Positions 1-4,873 of a stretch of 7,281 bases of DNA are shown in pieces (the first letter of the stretch is position 1; every line of letters starts with the position of its first letter). The notes beneath the pieces were generated by a model. That model saw only the letters and a program-made list of their open reading frames with translations, was not told the origin of the DNA and did not search any database. The stretch spans positions 1-7,281 of the forward strand of contig CAZASA010000106.1 of assembly GCA_964487685.1 (NCBI GenBank). The letters are read 5' to 3'. The stretch is from JABDGZ01 sp964487685. GTDB taxonomy: Bacteria; Omnitrophota; Gorgyraeia; Zapsychrales; Fredricksoniimonadaceae. Both the position numbers and the translations under genes were made by a program.

Positions 1-813
1 ATCATCGACCGCTCGGACCTGCGCCGCGGCAAGCCCACCATGCACAAGGTCCTGGCCCATACGGTCCATTCCCCTGACCCTGATAAATTGGGCATTGACC
101 TGGGGATCATCGCCGGAGATATCGTCTATGCGCTGGCCATTGACGCATTCTTGTCGATCAATGAACCTGCCGAACGCAAAGAACGCGCTTTAAAATATTT
201 TATCCAAACAGCGGCCTTTACCGCCATGGGTGAATTCATCGACACTGTCAGCGGTGTCAAAAACATCAAAGACGTTGATGAGAAAGAAGTTTTCCTTAAT
301 TATACCCTTAAAACCGCGCGCTATACCTTTGACTGCCCCATGGTCACCGGGGCCATCCTGGCCGGCGCCAAGGACACGGAGATCAAAAAGATCTCGCGTT
401 TCGGCATTCTTATCGGCCAAGCCTTCCAGGTGCAGGACGATATCATCGGCATCTACGAGACAGAAGCGAATATCGGCAAATCGATCCTAAGCGACCTGGC
501 CGAAGGTAAAAAAACCCTATTGGTCACCCATGCCTTTAGTGTCCTTCGGGGGACGGCCAAAAAAGAATTCCTCGCGATCTTTAACAAAAAAAATAAAAGC
601 CTTAAAGACTTGGAAACCGTTAAAAAAATATTTGTTCAGACCAAGAGCTTGGATTATGCGCTCAAGGCCATCCGCTTACGCCTCAACGAAGCCGAAAAGA
701 TCCTTAAAGCCCTGAACATGGATGACAAATACCGCCGCATGCTTGAAGCATCCCTCTTAAAACTTTTCAATCACTCCCAACGGATCGCCGCTTCATATCA
801 ATCGGCTGGATAA
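1..813 (+). CDS. Polyprenyl (isoprenyl) diphosphate synthase, 5'-truncated by the window edge
   Basis: This enzyme condenses isopentenyl diphosphate onto an allylic diphosphate to make a linear prenyl chain for quinones, carriers or carotenoids. The frame is open from base 1, and its first codons read IIDRSDLRRGKPT, the block that follows the first two aspartates of the DDxxD motif in this family. The first 80-100 residues are therefore missing, and ATG 40 is an internal methionine, not the start. Other family blocks are a KTARYTF segment (codons 104-110), the second Asp-rich region GQAFQVQDDIIG (codons 139-150), and a downstream GKS...EGKKTLL stretch (codons 159-173). The second motif reads DDIIG instead of DDxxD, which occurs in some geranylgeranyl-type synthases. 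Product chain length cannot be judged because the residues before the first motif are absent. Its last 21 bp overlap the 3' end of the convergent hemW. Family assignment is secure; the subtype is open. Confidence 0.93.
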   Translation: MIDRSDLRRGKPTMHKVLAHTVHSPDPDKLGIDLGIIAGDIVYALAIDAFLSINEPAERKERALKYFIQTAAFTAMGEFIDTVSGVKNIKDVDEKEVFLNYTLKTARYTFDCPMVTGAILAGAKDTEIKKISRFGILIGQAFQVQDDIIGIYETEANIGKSILSDLAEGKKTLLVTHAFSVLRGTAKKEFLAIFNKKNKSLKDLETVKKIFVQTKSLDYALKAIRLRLNEAEKILKALNMDDKYRRMLEASLLKLFNHSQRIAASYQSAG

Positions 814-1878
814 TTCATCCAAGACCAAACGTCCGCGGTCAGTGGCCTTTAACTTCCCCTCACCTTGCCATAAAAAACCATCGTTGACCCATGTATTGAT
901 AAGGCCTTGCTTATCCGACGGGATAAGGTTTGCCACGATCCCTTCGTTCATCCTTAAACCAAACAAGACTCTTTCCATATTTAACTGGGCATCGGTTAGA
1001 TCTTCATAACCTTCAAGCGCATCCGTACCTTTCAATGCATGTTCTAAATATTCCTTAAATTTTGATGTGTTCCAATAGCGGCGCCGGCCTGTAAATCCGT
1101 GGGCCCCCACTCCGAGACCAATGTACGGCGTACCCAGCCAATAATTCTTATTATGCCTGGATTCAAAACCGGGCTTGGCAAAATTACTGATCTCGTATTG
1201 CCCAAACCCATATTCGCCCAGGAGCTTAGCGATGAACAAATAATGATCGGCCAATATGTCATCATCATCCAATTTCATTTGTGTCATGAAAAAACGGCTG
1301 TTGGGCTCAATGGTCAAGGTGTACAGCGACAGATGCTCGCTTCCCAATGCCGCGATCTGCCGTACATCCTCTGTCAATTCTTCCCTGGTCTGCCCCGGAA
1401 AAGCATACATCAAATCAAGATTCACATTCGCTATCCCGGCCTCACGCAGCCAATGATAAGCATCGCGGGCCCCTCGGGCGCCATGGCTCCGGCCCAAAAA
1501 TTTTAAATAACGATCGTTCAATGATTGCACGCCAAGACTGACGCGATTGATGCCCTGGTCTTTTAAAAATCTTGCTTTGGAGCGATCAATGCTCTCAGGA
1601 TTTACTTCAATGGTGATCTCCGCATCATCTTCAAGTATAAAATTTTTTCCGATCGCTTCCATTAATCTGTTTAATTGTCCTTCTTCCAGCATGCTGGGAG
1701 TGCCGCCGCCAAAATAGACGGTCGCGATCGATTGGTCTTTGTTTTTTTTCATTTCCCGGACAAGAGCGGAAACGTATTCTTCCCGTCGGTGTTCTTGGGC
1801 CACAGCGATCACGAAGGAACAGAACAAACATTTGCGATTACAAAACGGAATGTGGATATATAAAGATGAGGGACACAT
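793..1878 (-). CDS. hemW: Radical SAM heme chaperone HemW (oxygen-independent coproporphyrinogen oxidase-like)
   Basis: HemW is a cytoplasmic radical SAM protein that binds heme and passes it to target proteins. It is often mislabelled as HemN. In this 361-residue protein the 4Fe-4S ligands are Cys13, Cys17 and Cys20 in CNRKCLFC, a CX3CX2C spacing. GGGTPS at 57-62 and EVNPES at 91-96 are the SAM-binding and barrel motifs. HNKNYW at 242-247 is the HNxxYW signature that separates HemW from true HemN, and GVGAHG lies at 256-261. The C-terminal 341-355 segment resembles the winged-helix-like tail. Length is normal for HemW. The start is fixed by family alignment (LYIHIPFC begins at residue 6) and by an in-frame TAA two codons upstream of the ATG. 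There is no Shine-Dalgarno sequence, only an AT tract containing TATAAT. It is convergent with the prenyl synthase and divergent from the small lysine-rich ORF. Confidence 0.95.
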   Translation of the reverse strand: MCPSSLYIHIPFCNRKCLFCSFVIAVAQEHRREEYVSALVREMKKNKDQSIATVYFGGGTPSMLEEGQLNRLMEAIGKNFILEDDAEITIEVNPESIDRSKARFLKDQGINRVSLGVQSLNDRYLKFLGRSHGARGARDAYHWLREAGIANVNLDLMYAFPGQTREELTEDVRQIAALGSEHLSLYTLTIEPNSRFFMTQMKLDDDDILADHYLFIAKLLGEYGFGQYEISNFAKPGFESRHNKNYWLGTPYIGLGVGAHGFTGRRRYWNTSKFKEYLEHALKGTDALEGYEDLTDAQLNMERVLFGLRMNEGIVANLIPSDKQGLINTWVNDGFLWQGEGKLKATDRGRLVLDELSSRLI

Positions 1879-1883
1879 AAAAA

Positions 1884-1889
1884 ATTATA
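1884..1889 (-). promoter_or_regulatory. Consensus -10 box immediately upstream of hemW
   Basis: On the minus strand these six bases read TATAAT, an exact sigma-70-type -10 hexamer, ending five bases before the hemW ATG. The usual start-site distance would put the RNA 5' end at about the A of the start codon, so the message would be leaderless, in keeping with the missing Shine-Dalgarno site. No good -35 is visible: a 17-bp spacer gives CGTTCA at 1907-1912. The tract is very AT-rich, so a chance match is possible. Confidence 0.4.
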
Positions 1890-1899
1890 AAAAAAATTT

Positions 1900-1927
1900 T
1901 TGCATATGAACGAATTAATGTTAATAT
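1900..1927 (+). promoter_or_regulatory. Possible promoter of the 15-residue lysine-rich ORF
   Basis: TTGCAT at 1900-1905 and TAATAT at 1922-1927 are separated by 16 bp and lie about 38 bp before the start codon. Both boxes are imperfect (3/6 and 4/6 matches). The better support is positional: a strong ribosome binding site, an ORF and a terminator follow directly. The region overlaps the putative hemW promoter on the other strand, so the two would fire divergently from the same segment. Confidence 0.33.
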
Positions 1928-1965
1928 CTTAGTAACAAATCAATCTTTAAGAAAGGAGCTACACA

Positions 1966-2013
1966 ATGGCTACCAAGAAAAAAGCAAAAAAGAAAACAGC
2001 AAAGAAGAAATAA
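1966..2013 (+). CDS. 15-residue lysine-rich micro-peptide (MATKKKAKKKTAKKK)
   Basis: This very small ORF encodes MATKKKAKKKTAKKK, nine lysines in 15 residues arranged as three KKK triplets separated by A and TA. The evidence that it is translated is its setting. AAGGAG (1953-1958) sits seven bases before the ATG, the best Shine-Dalgarno site in the window. The stop is followed 20 bases later by a terminator-like hairpin, and a possible promoter lies upstream. The composition resembles the lysine/alanine tails of histone H1-like bacterial nucleoid proteins, so binding to nucleic acid or another polyanion is a reasonable guess, but no fold or domain exists at this length. It is not a leader peptide for a downstream gene, because the next gene (tatC) is on the opposite strand. 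Alternatives are an mRNA whose RNA is the active product, or a remnant of a longer basic protein. Confidence 0.6.
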   Translation: MATKKKAKKKTAKKK

Positions 2014-2033
2014 CCGCTGTTATCATGCATTTT

Positions 2034-2071
2034 CATAAAACCCTTTGATGTAGTACTCAGAGGGTTTTATG
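2034..2071 (+). terminator. Terminator hairpin after the lysine-rich ORF, possibly shared with tatC
   Basis: CATAAAACCCT (2034-2044) pairs perfectly with AGGGTTTTATG (2061-2071). The stem can extend by a U-G pair (2045/2060) and a U-A pair (2046/2059) around a 12-base loop. The right arm ends in TTTTATG followed by TTTAG, a modest U-rich tail in the plus direction. The hairpin also lies 22 bases past the tatC stop on the minus strand, so it may serve both. The 2045/2060 pair is a mismatch (A against C) in minus-strand RNA, which favours the plus direction. Confidence 0.62.
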
Positions 2072-2093
2072 TTTAGTACGGTCCGCACCACCC

Positions 2094-2798
2094 TCACCGT
2101 TGTTTATACACAAAACCCACGAAAACGATCCCCAGCTCATACAATCCGATCAACGGAACAGCCAATATCAGCATCGATATCACATCGGGCGGAGCCAGGA
2201 AAGAGGCAACGACCAGTATAATGATGATGGCATGGCGCCTCATTTGACGCAAATACGCCGGCGAGGCAATGCCGATCTTGGCCAGGAAAGCCAGTATCAA
2301 CGGAAGCTCGAATGCCACTCCAAACGCCACCATCATATGTCCCAGGAACCCAAAATAATTCTTGATCGTGACCATGGGCACTAGATACGGGGAAGAAAAG
2401 CTCATCAAAAACCTATAGGCCATGGGCACCGTGATGAAATAGGCGAACGCCCCGCCCGCTAAAAAGAACAATAAGGACAGGGGCGCGAAAAGAAGTACGA
2501 ATTTTTTCTCGGAGGGTTTAAGTGCGCCAGCCACAAAGGCCCAGATCTGGTACACAATGTAGGGGGACGCAATGAACAGGGCCATCAGTGCCCCTAACAT
2601 CATGTACGCTGAAAACGCTTCCGTCGGTGCTGTAAAGACCAAATGGCCCGCCGGCGCGATGATGATCACCAGGAGTTTGCCGATAAATGGATAAGAAATA
2701 CAAAAGGCTAAAATAAAAGCGCCCACGGATTTGATCATCCGCGAGCGCAATTCTTCGATATGTTTGATTAAAGATTGAAAAAATGAATTTAAGATCAC
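2094..2798 (-). CDS. tatC: Sec-independent protein translocase subunit TatC
   Basis: TatC is the multi-spanning receptor of the twin-arginine system, which recognises RR signal peptides and exports folded proteins across the inner membrane. The 234-residue protein is of normal length and strongly hydrophobic, consistent with six membrane segments. Visible family marks are HIEELRSR at 13-20 near the N-terminus, FTAPTEAF at 55-62, GALKPSEKKF at 91-100 with the conserved acidic residue of the first cytoplasmic loop, AFELP at 162-166, and the late block RRHAIIIILVVASFLAPPD (187-205). The start is GTG. It overlaps the tatA stop as GTGA, and no Shine-Dalgarno sequence precedes it, so translation probably depends on ribosomes finishing tatA. 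Starting later would remove HIEELR, so the GTG is well supported. No separate tatB is visible beside it. Confidence 0.96.
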   Translation of the reverse strand: MILNSFFQSLIKHIEELRSRMIKSVGAFILAFCISYPFIGKLLVIIIAPAGHLVFTAPTEAFSAYMMLGALMALFIASPYIVYQIWAFVAGALKPSEKKFVLLFAPLSLLFFLAGGAFAYFITVPMAYRFLMSFSSPYLVPMVTIKNYFGFLGHMMVAFGVAFELPLILAFLAKIGIASPAYLRQMRRHAIIIILVVASFLAPPDVISMLILAVPLIGLYELGIVFVGFVYKQR

Positions 2799-2968
2799 TG
2801 AGGATTTGATTCGTTAGGCTTTTTGATCTCTTCTTCTGTGTCTTTTAAATTCTTTTTAAATTCACGGATGGCTCGGCCAAGAGATGCGCCAACTTCAGGT
2901 AATTTTTGCCAGCCAAACAAAAGTACAAAAATAGCGATAATGACAATCCAGTCTCCGATACGTCCCAT
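2795..2968 (-). CDS. tatA: Twin-arginine translocase pore subunit TatA (TatA/TatE type)
   Basis: TatA is a single-span protein that oligomerises with TatC to form the Tat export pore. The chosen ORF of 57 residues begins MGRIGDW, followed by a short membrane helix (about residues 6-20), the hinge FGWQKLPEVG, the amphipathic helix SLGRAIREFKKNL and a charged tail. This is the canonical TatA/B order. An upstream in-frame ATG at 3007 would add 13 non-conserved residues starting inside the leader hairpin. The ATG at 2968 is preferred because family members begin MGxIG and because AAGGAGAGAGG lies just upstream. Whether this single paralogue acts as TatA alone or also does the job of TatB cannot be told from sequence. 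Two-component TatA-TatC systems are well known in Gram-positive bacteria and some other lineages. It is coupled to tatC by a 4-bp overlap. Confidence 0.93.
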   Translation of the reverse strand: MGRIGDWIVIIAIFVLLFGWQKLPEVGASLGRAIREFKKNLKDTEEEIKKPNESNPQ

Positions 2969-2973
2969 ATAAA

Positions 2974-2984
2974 CCTCTCTCCTT
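2974..2984 (-). promoter_or_regulatory. Ribosome binding site that decides the tatA start
   Basis: Read on the minus strand the segment is AAGGAGAGAGG, giving two overlapping Shine-Dalgarno-like cores, AAGGAG ten bases and GAGAGG five bases before ATG 2968. No comparable site precedes the alternative ATG at 3007, so this element argues for the 57-residue TatA. Confidence 0.75.
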
Positions 2985-2990
2985 ACTGGA

Positions 2991-3021
2991 CCCCGCTGCT
3001 TGGGCAACTGCCCTAGCGGGG
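2991..3021 (-). other. GC-rich stem-loop in the tatA leader
   Basis: CCCCGCT (2991-2997) pairs with AGCGGGG (3015-3021), and inside it GGGC (3002-3005) pairs with GCCC (3010-3013) around a 4-base loop. The two stems are separated by an asymmetric internal bulge. It lies between the putative promoter and the tatA ribosome binding site, ending six bases before the latter. In the minus (tat) direction no T tract follows, so it is more likely a 5'-leader stabilising or regulatory hairpin than a terminator. In the plus direction CTTTACGTTTATT follows, but no plus-strand gene lies upstream to need it. Confidence 0.6.
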
Positions 3022-3031
3022 CTTTACGTTT

Positions 3032-3045
3032 ATTAACAAGTTAAT
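3032..3045. promoter_or_regulatory. Small inverted repeat at the putative tat start site (possible operator)
   Basis: ATTAACAAGTTAAT is a perfect dyad with 6-bp arms (ATTAAC/GTTAAT) around a 2-bp centre. It overlaps the last bases of the proposed -10 box and the predicted transcription start of tatA-tatC, where a repressor would be expected to act. The arms are short and AT-rich, so chance is a real alternative. No regulator gene is nearby to pair with it. Confidence 0.22.
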
Positions 3046-3072
3046 TGTATAAGGATTCCAGGAAAGCAACAA
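3044..3072 (-). promoter_or_regulatory. Candidate promoter for tatA-tatC
   Basis: On the minus strand TTGTTG (3072-3067) and TACAAT (3049-3044) are separated by 17 bp. The -10 matches the sigma-70 consensus at five of six positions and the -35 at the three most important. Transcription would start near 3037, giving a leader of about 70 bases that contains the GC-rich hairpin. The tat pair could instead be read through from the ABC gene, since no convincing terminator separates them. Confidence 0.42.
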
Positions 3073-3079
3073 GCAAAAT

Positions 3080-4702
3080 TTATTCCGACAGGCGGATGAT
3101 GATACCTTTCTTTCGGGCCCGGGTGTAGGCACGGCCTAAAAAGTGCAGTGAAAGCATTATATATAGGAAGGTCAGCGCAAAAGCAGTCAGTAAGGGATAG
3201 GCAGTATGGGCCTTGAACCCATAGGATTGGCGGAAATATTCCAAAAAATGGGTGATCGGTACCATCATCGCGATGGTTTGAAAAAACTTGGGCAGCATAT
3301 CAATGGGATAGTAGATCCCGCAGATGATCATGAATAACTGGGCGAACATCCAGGCCGTGATCTCCACCTTTTGGCCGAAAGACAATATCAGGATATTGAC
3401 CATGATACCCAAAATAAATGCGCAGGCAAAGAGCCCGAATAAAAATAATATCGTGGTCATGATCCCCGGCAGATGAAATCCAAAGCCCCATGAGGCGGCC
3501 ATGCTCAAAAGCACAAAGGCGACCGTTCCCCTGACCATGCCGATGATCCATGTTCCTGCCACCCCTTCAGAAACACCGACGGGTGTTAATAAGGTGTGTT
3601 TAAGGCTTTTTGACCATAACTCATAAAGCACGGTATAGCCCACATCCAGCTGGGCGATCTGCAAAATTCCCGCGGCCAGGGTCCCGGTCATCACAAAGCC
3701 CAGGGTCTCAGGGCCTAATTTGACGAATTTGGCCATAAACCCGATGGAAAGCAATGAGATCATCGGCCAAAAAAACACATCCGTCATCACAAATAAATTG
3801 CGCACGGAAAAAATAGCACTGCGCGTGGTAAATGCAAAGGCCCTGTTAAACCACCCTGCCCAAGTCCGGCCGGGCGGCAATGGCAATGTCTTGGTTGTTA
3901 TGGCCCCATAGTCCTGCACCGACGGAGAACTTGTTTGGCGGGCCAATTGAATAAATATTTTCTCCAGGTCATCCGTTTGATGCAGGCGCTTGAGCTCATC
4001 GACCGCGGCCAGTTTGATGATCCTGCCCTTTTGGATAAAGGCGACCCTTTCGCACATCGATTCTACTTCATCCATATTGTGGCTGGTCAACAGCACGGTC
4101 ATCCGGCGCTTTTGCAGGATATCCATGATGATCTCACGGGTCTTGAGTGAAACATCCGGATCCAGACCGATGGTGGGTTCATCTAAAAAAAGGATCTTGG
4201 GGTCATTTAAAAGCGACTTGGCCAGGGACAGGCGCTGCTTGGTGCCCGAGGACAATTCATCAAAACGGCGTTTGGCGTAGGATTGTAATTCAAAAAGAGA
4301 AGTCAGCTCATCAACCTTGCGCTGTAAGGCAGCCCCGCTTAATCCATAAAGACGTCCGTAAAATTTAAGGTTCTCCTCGACGGTCAAACTAAACGCATAA
4401 TTCGGATACCCCGAGGACATATTGATCCAGGAACGTACGATATTGAAATTCTTTGGGATGGACCTTAACCCGAAAATTTCGATGTCACCGGAGTCAGGCA
4501 GCAACAAAGTTGCGAGGGTATTTAAGCACGTGGTTTTGCCTGCACCATTGGGGCCCAAGATCCCCAAGATCTCCCCTTCCCGCACGGTGAGGTCCAAATG
4601 GTCCAAAGCTTTGATGATCCCTTTGCTTTGCGAATCAGGATAGTTCTTGCATAAACCGCGGGCGGCTAAAACAATTTCAAAAGTATTTTTTGTCTCTTTC
4701 AT
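3080..4702 (-). CDS. ABC-2 type exporter, ATPase and permease fused in one polypeptide
   Basis: This 540-residue protein couples ATP hydrolysis to export of an unknown substrate across the cytoplasmic membrane. Residues 10-255 form the ATPase: Walker A GPNGAGKTT at 50-58, an ABC signature LSSGTKQRL at 150-158, Walker B ILFLDEPT at 170-177, D-loop GLDPD at 179-183 and switch His208 in TSHNMDE. A linker of about 30 residues leads to a CcmA/ABC-2 permease domain from about 285, with roughly six hydrophobic segments and a GIYYPIDMLPKFF block at 462-474 typical of ABC2_membrane proteins. The two halves are usually separate genes, so one polypeptide probably forms a homodimer. The signature reads LSSG instead of LSGG, and the Q-loop region (MSSGYPNY) has no glutamine. 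The substrate could be a polysaccharide, lipid or drug; nothing here decides. No clear Shine-Dalgarno sequence precedes the ATG. Confidence 0.92.
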   Translation of the reverse strand: MKETKNTFEIVLAARGLCKNYPDSQSKGIIKALDHLDLTVREGEILGILGPNGAGKTTCLNTLATLLLPDSGDIEIFGLRSIPKNFNIVRSWINMSSGYPNYAFSLTVEENLKFYGRLYGLSGAALQRKVDELTSLFELQSYAKRRFDELSSGTKQRLSLAKSLLNDPKILFLDEPTIGLDPDVSLKTREIIMDILQKRRMTVLLTSHNMDEVESMCERVAFIQKGRIIKLAAVDELKRLHQTDDLEKIFIQLARQTSSPSVQDYGAITTKTLPLPPGRTWAGWFNRAFAFTTRSAIFSVRNLFVMTDVFFWPMISLLSIGFMAKFVKLGPETLGFVMTGTLAAGILQIAQLDVGYTVLYELWSKSLKHTLLTPVGVSEGVAGTWIIGMVRGTVAFVLLSMAASWGFGFHLPGIMTTILFLFGLFACAFILGIMVNILILSFGQKVEITAWMFAQLFMIICGIYYPIDMLPKFFQTIAMMVPITHFLEYFRQSYGFKAHTAYPLLTAFALTFLYIMLSLHFLGRAYTRARKKGIIIRLSE

Positions 4703-4742
4703 AACTTATTGTGAAATATATGCTTATGTGACGAACAAAAAT

Positions 4743-4771
4743 TTGCACTAAGGATCAAATGATAGTATAGT
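4743..4771 (+). promoter_or_regulatory. Sigma-70-like promoter driving the orphan small RNA
   Basis: TTGCAC (4743-4748) and TATAGT (4766-4771) are separated by exactly 17 bp. The -10 box matches the consensus at five of six bases; the -35 keeps TTG. Predicted initiation is near 4778. No open reading frame with a start codon follows the purine-rich AAGGAGGG at 4784-4791, so the promoter appears to serve a non-coding transcript. Confidence 0.52.
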
Positions 4772-4777
4772 AAAAGT

Positions 4778-4870
4778 GTAGTTAAGGAGGGTCCGAAGGA
4801 TAGCGAAAGCAAGACTAAGGCCTATCCCCTTACAAAACCTACGGTATGTCAACCGTGGGTTTTGCATTTT
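4778..4870 (+). ncRNA. Candidate orphan structured small RNA, about 90 nt
   Basis: The unit runs from the predicted start site to the T run after a terminator-like hairpin. Its 5' half can fold: TAAGG (4783-4787) pairs with CCTTA (4828-4832), GGATAG (4798-4803) pairs with CTATCC (4822-4827), and GCGAAAGC (4803-4810) could form a small GNRA-capped hairpin, though it shares G4803 with the second stem. The 3' half is the 13-bp hairpin annotated separately. It contains AAGGAGG, a perfect anti-16S-like sequence, but no usable start codon at a sensible distance. No gene follows on the same strand before the convergent pgi, so a riboswitch controlling a downstream gene is unlikely. I compared it by eye with SRP RNA, c-di-GMP-I and other small RNA consensus patterns and recognise none. 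Existence as a transcript is inferred from promoter, fold and terminator only. Confidence 0.45.
4833..4870 (+). terminator. Terminator hairpin ending the small RNA, near the pgi 3' end
   Basis: CAAAACCTACGGT (4833-4845) pairs with ACCGTGGGTTTTG (4852-4864) across 13 bp around a 6-base loop, followed by CATTTT. One pair, U4840-G4857, is a wobble in plus-strand RNA. In minus-strand RNA the same position is an A-C mismatch, so the plus direction is favoured. The hairpin also begins nine bases after the pgi stop and may terminate the pgi operon too. Confidence 0.65.
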
Positions 4871-4873
4871 CTA

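Noticed and set aside
1099..1506. 135-codon plus-strand ORF inside hemW
   Set aside because: It is antisense to a well-conserved hemW frame, has no family resemblance and no ribosome binding site; it is a shadow ORF.
2969..3007. Upstream ATG at 3007 as the tatA start, giving 70 residues
   Set aside because: The extra 13 residues are not TatA-like, the ATG lies within the leader hairpin and no Shine-Dalgarno site precedes it; ATG 2968 has both family and ribosome-binding support.
2991..3021. Rho-independent terminator on the plus strand
   Set aside because: A T-rich stretch follows in that direction, but there is no plus-strand gene or promoter upstream between 2072 and 2990 that would need it.
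3990..4280. 96-codon plus-strand ORF opposite the ABC ATPase domain
   Set aside because: It lies wholly opposite the Walker B and signature coding region and has no recognisable protein features.
4784..4822. Resemblance to the conserved loop of bacterial SRP RNA (GTCCGAAGGA ... AAGGCC)
   Set aside because: SRP RNA needs a GTCCGGAAGG tetraloop-capped helix and the following GCAGCC; one G is missing, the rest does not align and the flanking helix cannot form.
4778..4870. Riboswitch controlling a neighbouring gene
   Set aside because: The next gene downstream in the plus direction is on the opposite strand, and the ABC gene is transcribed away from it, so nothing in cis would be regulated.
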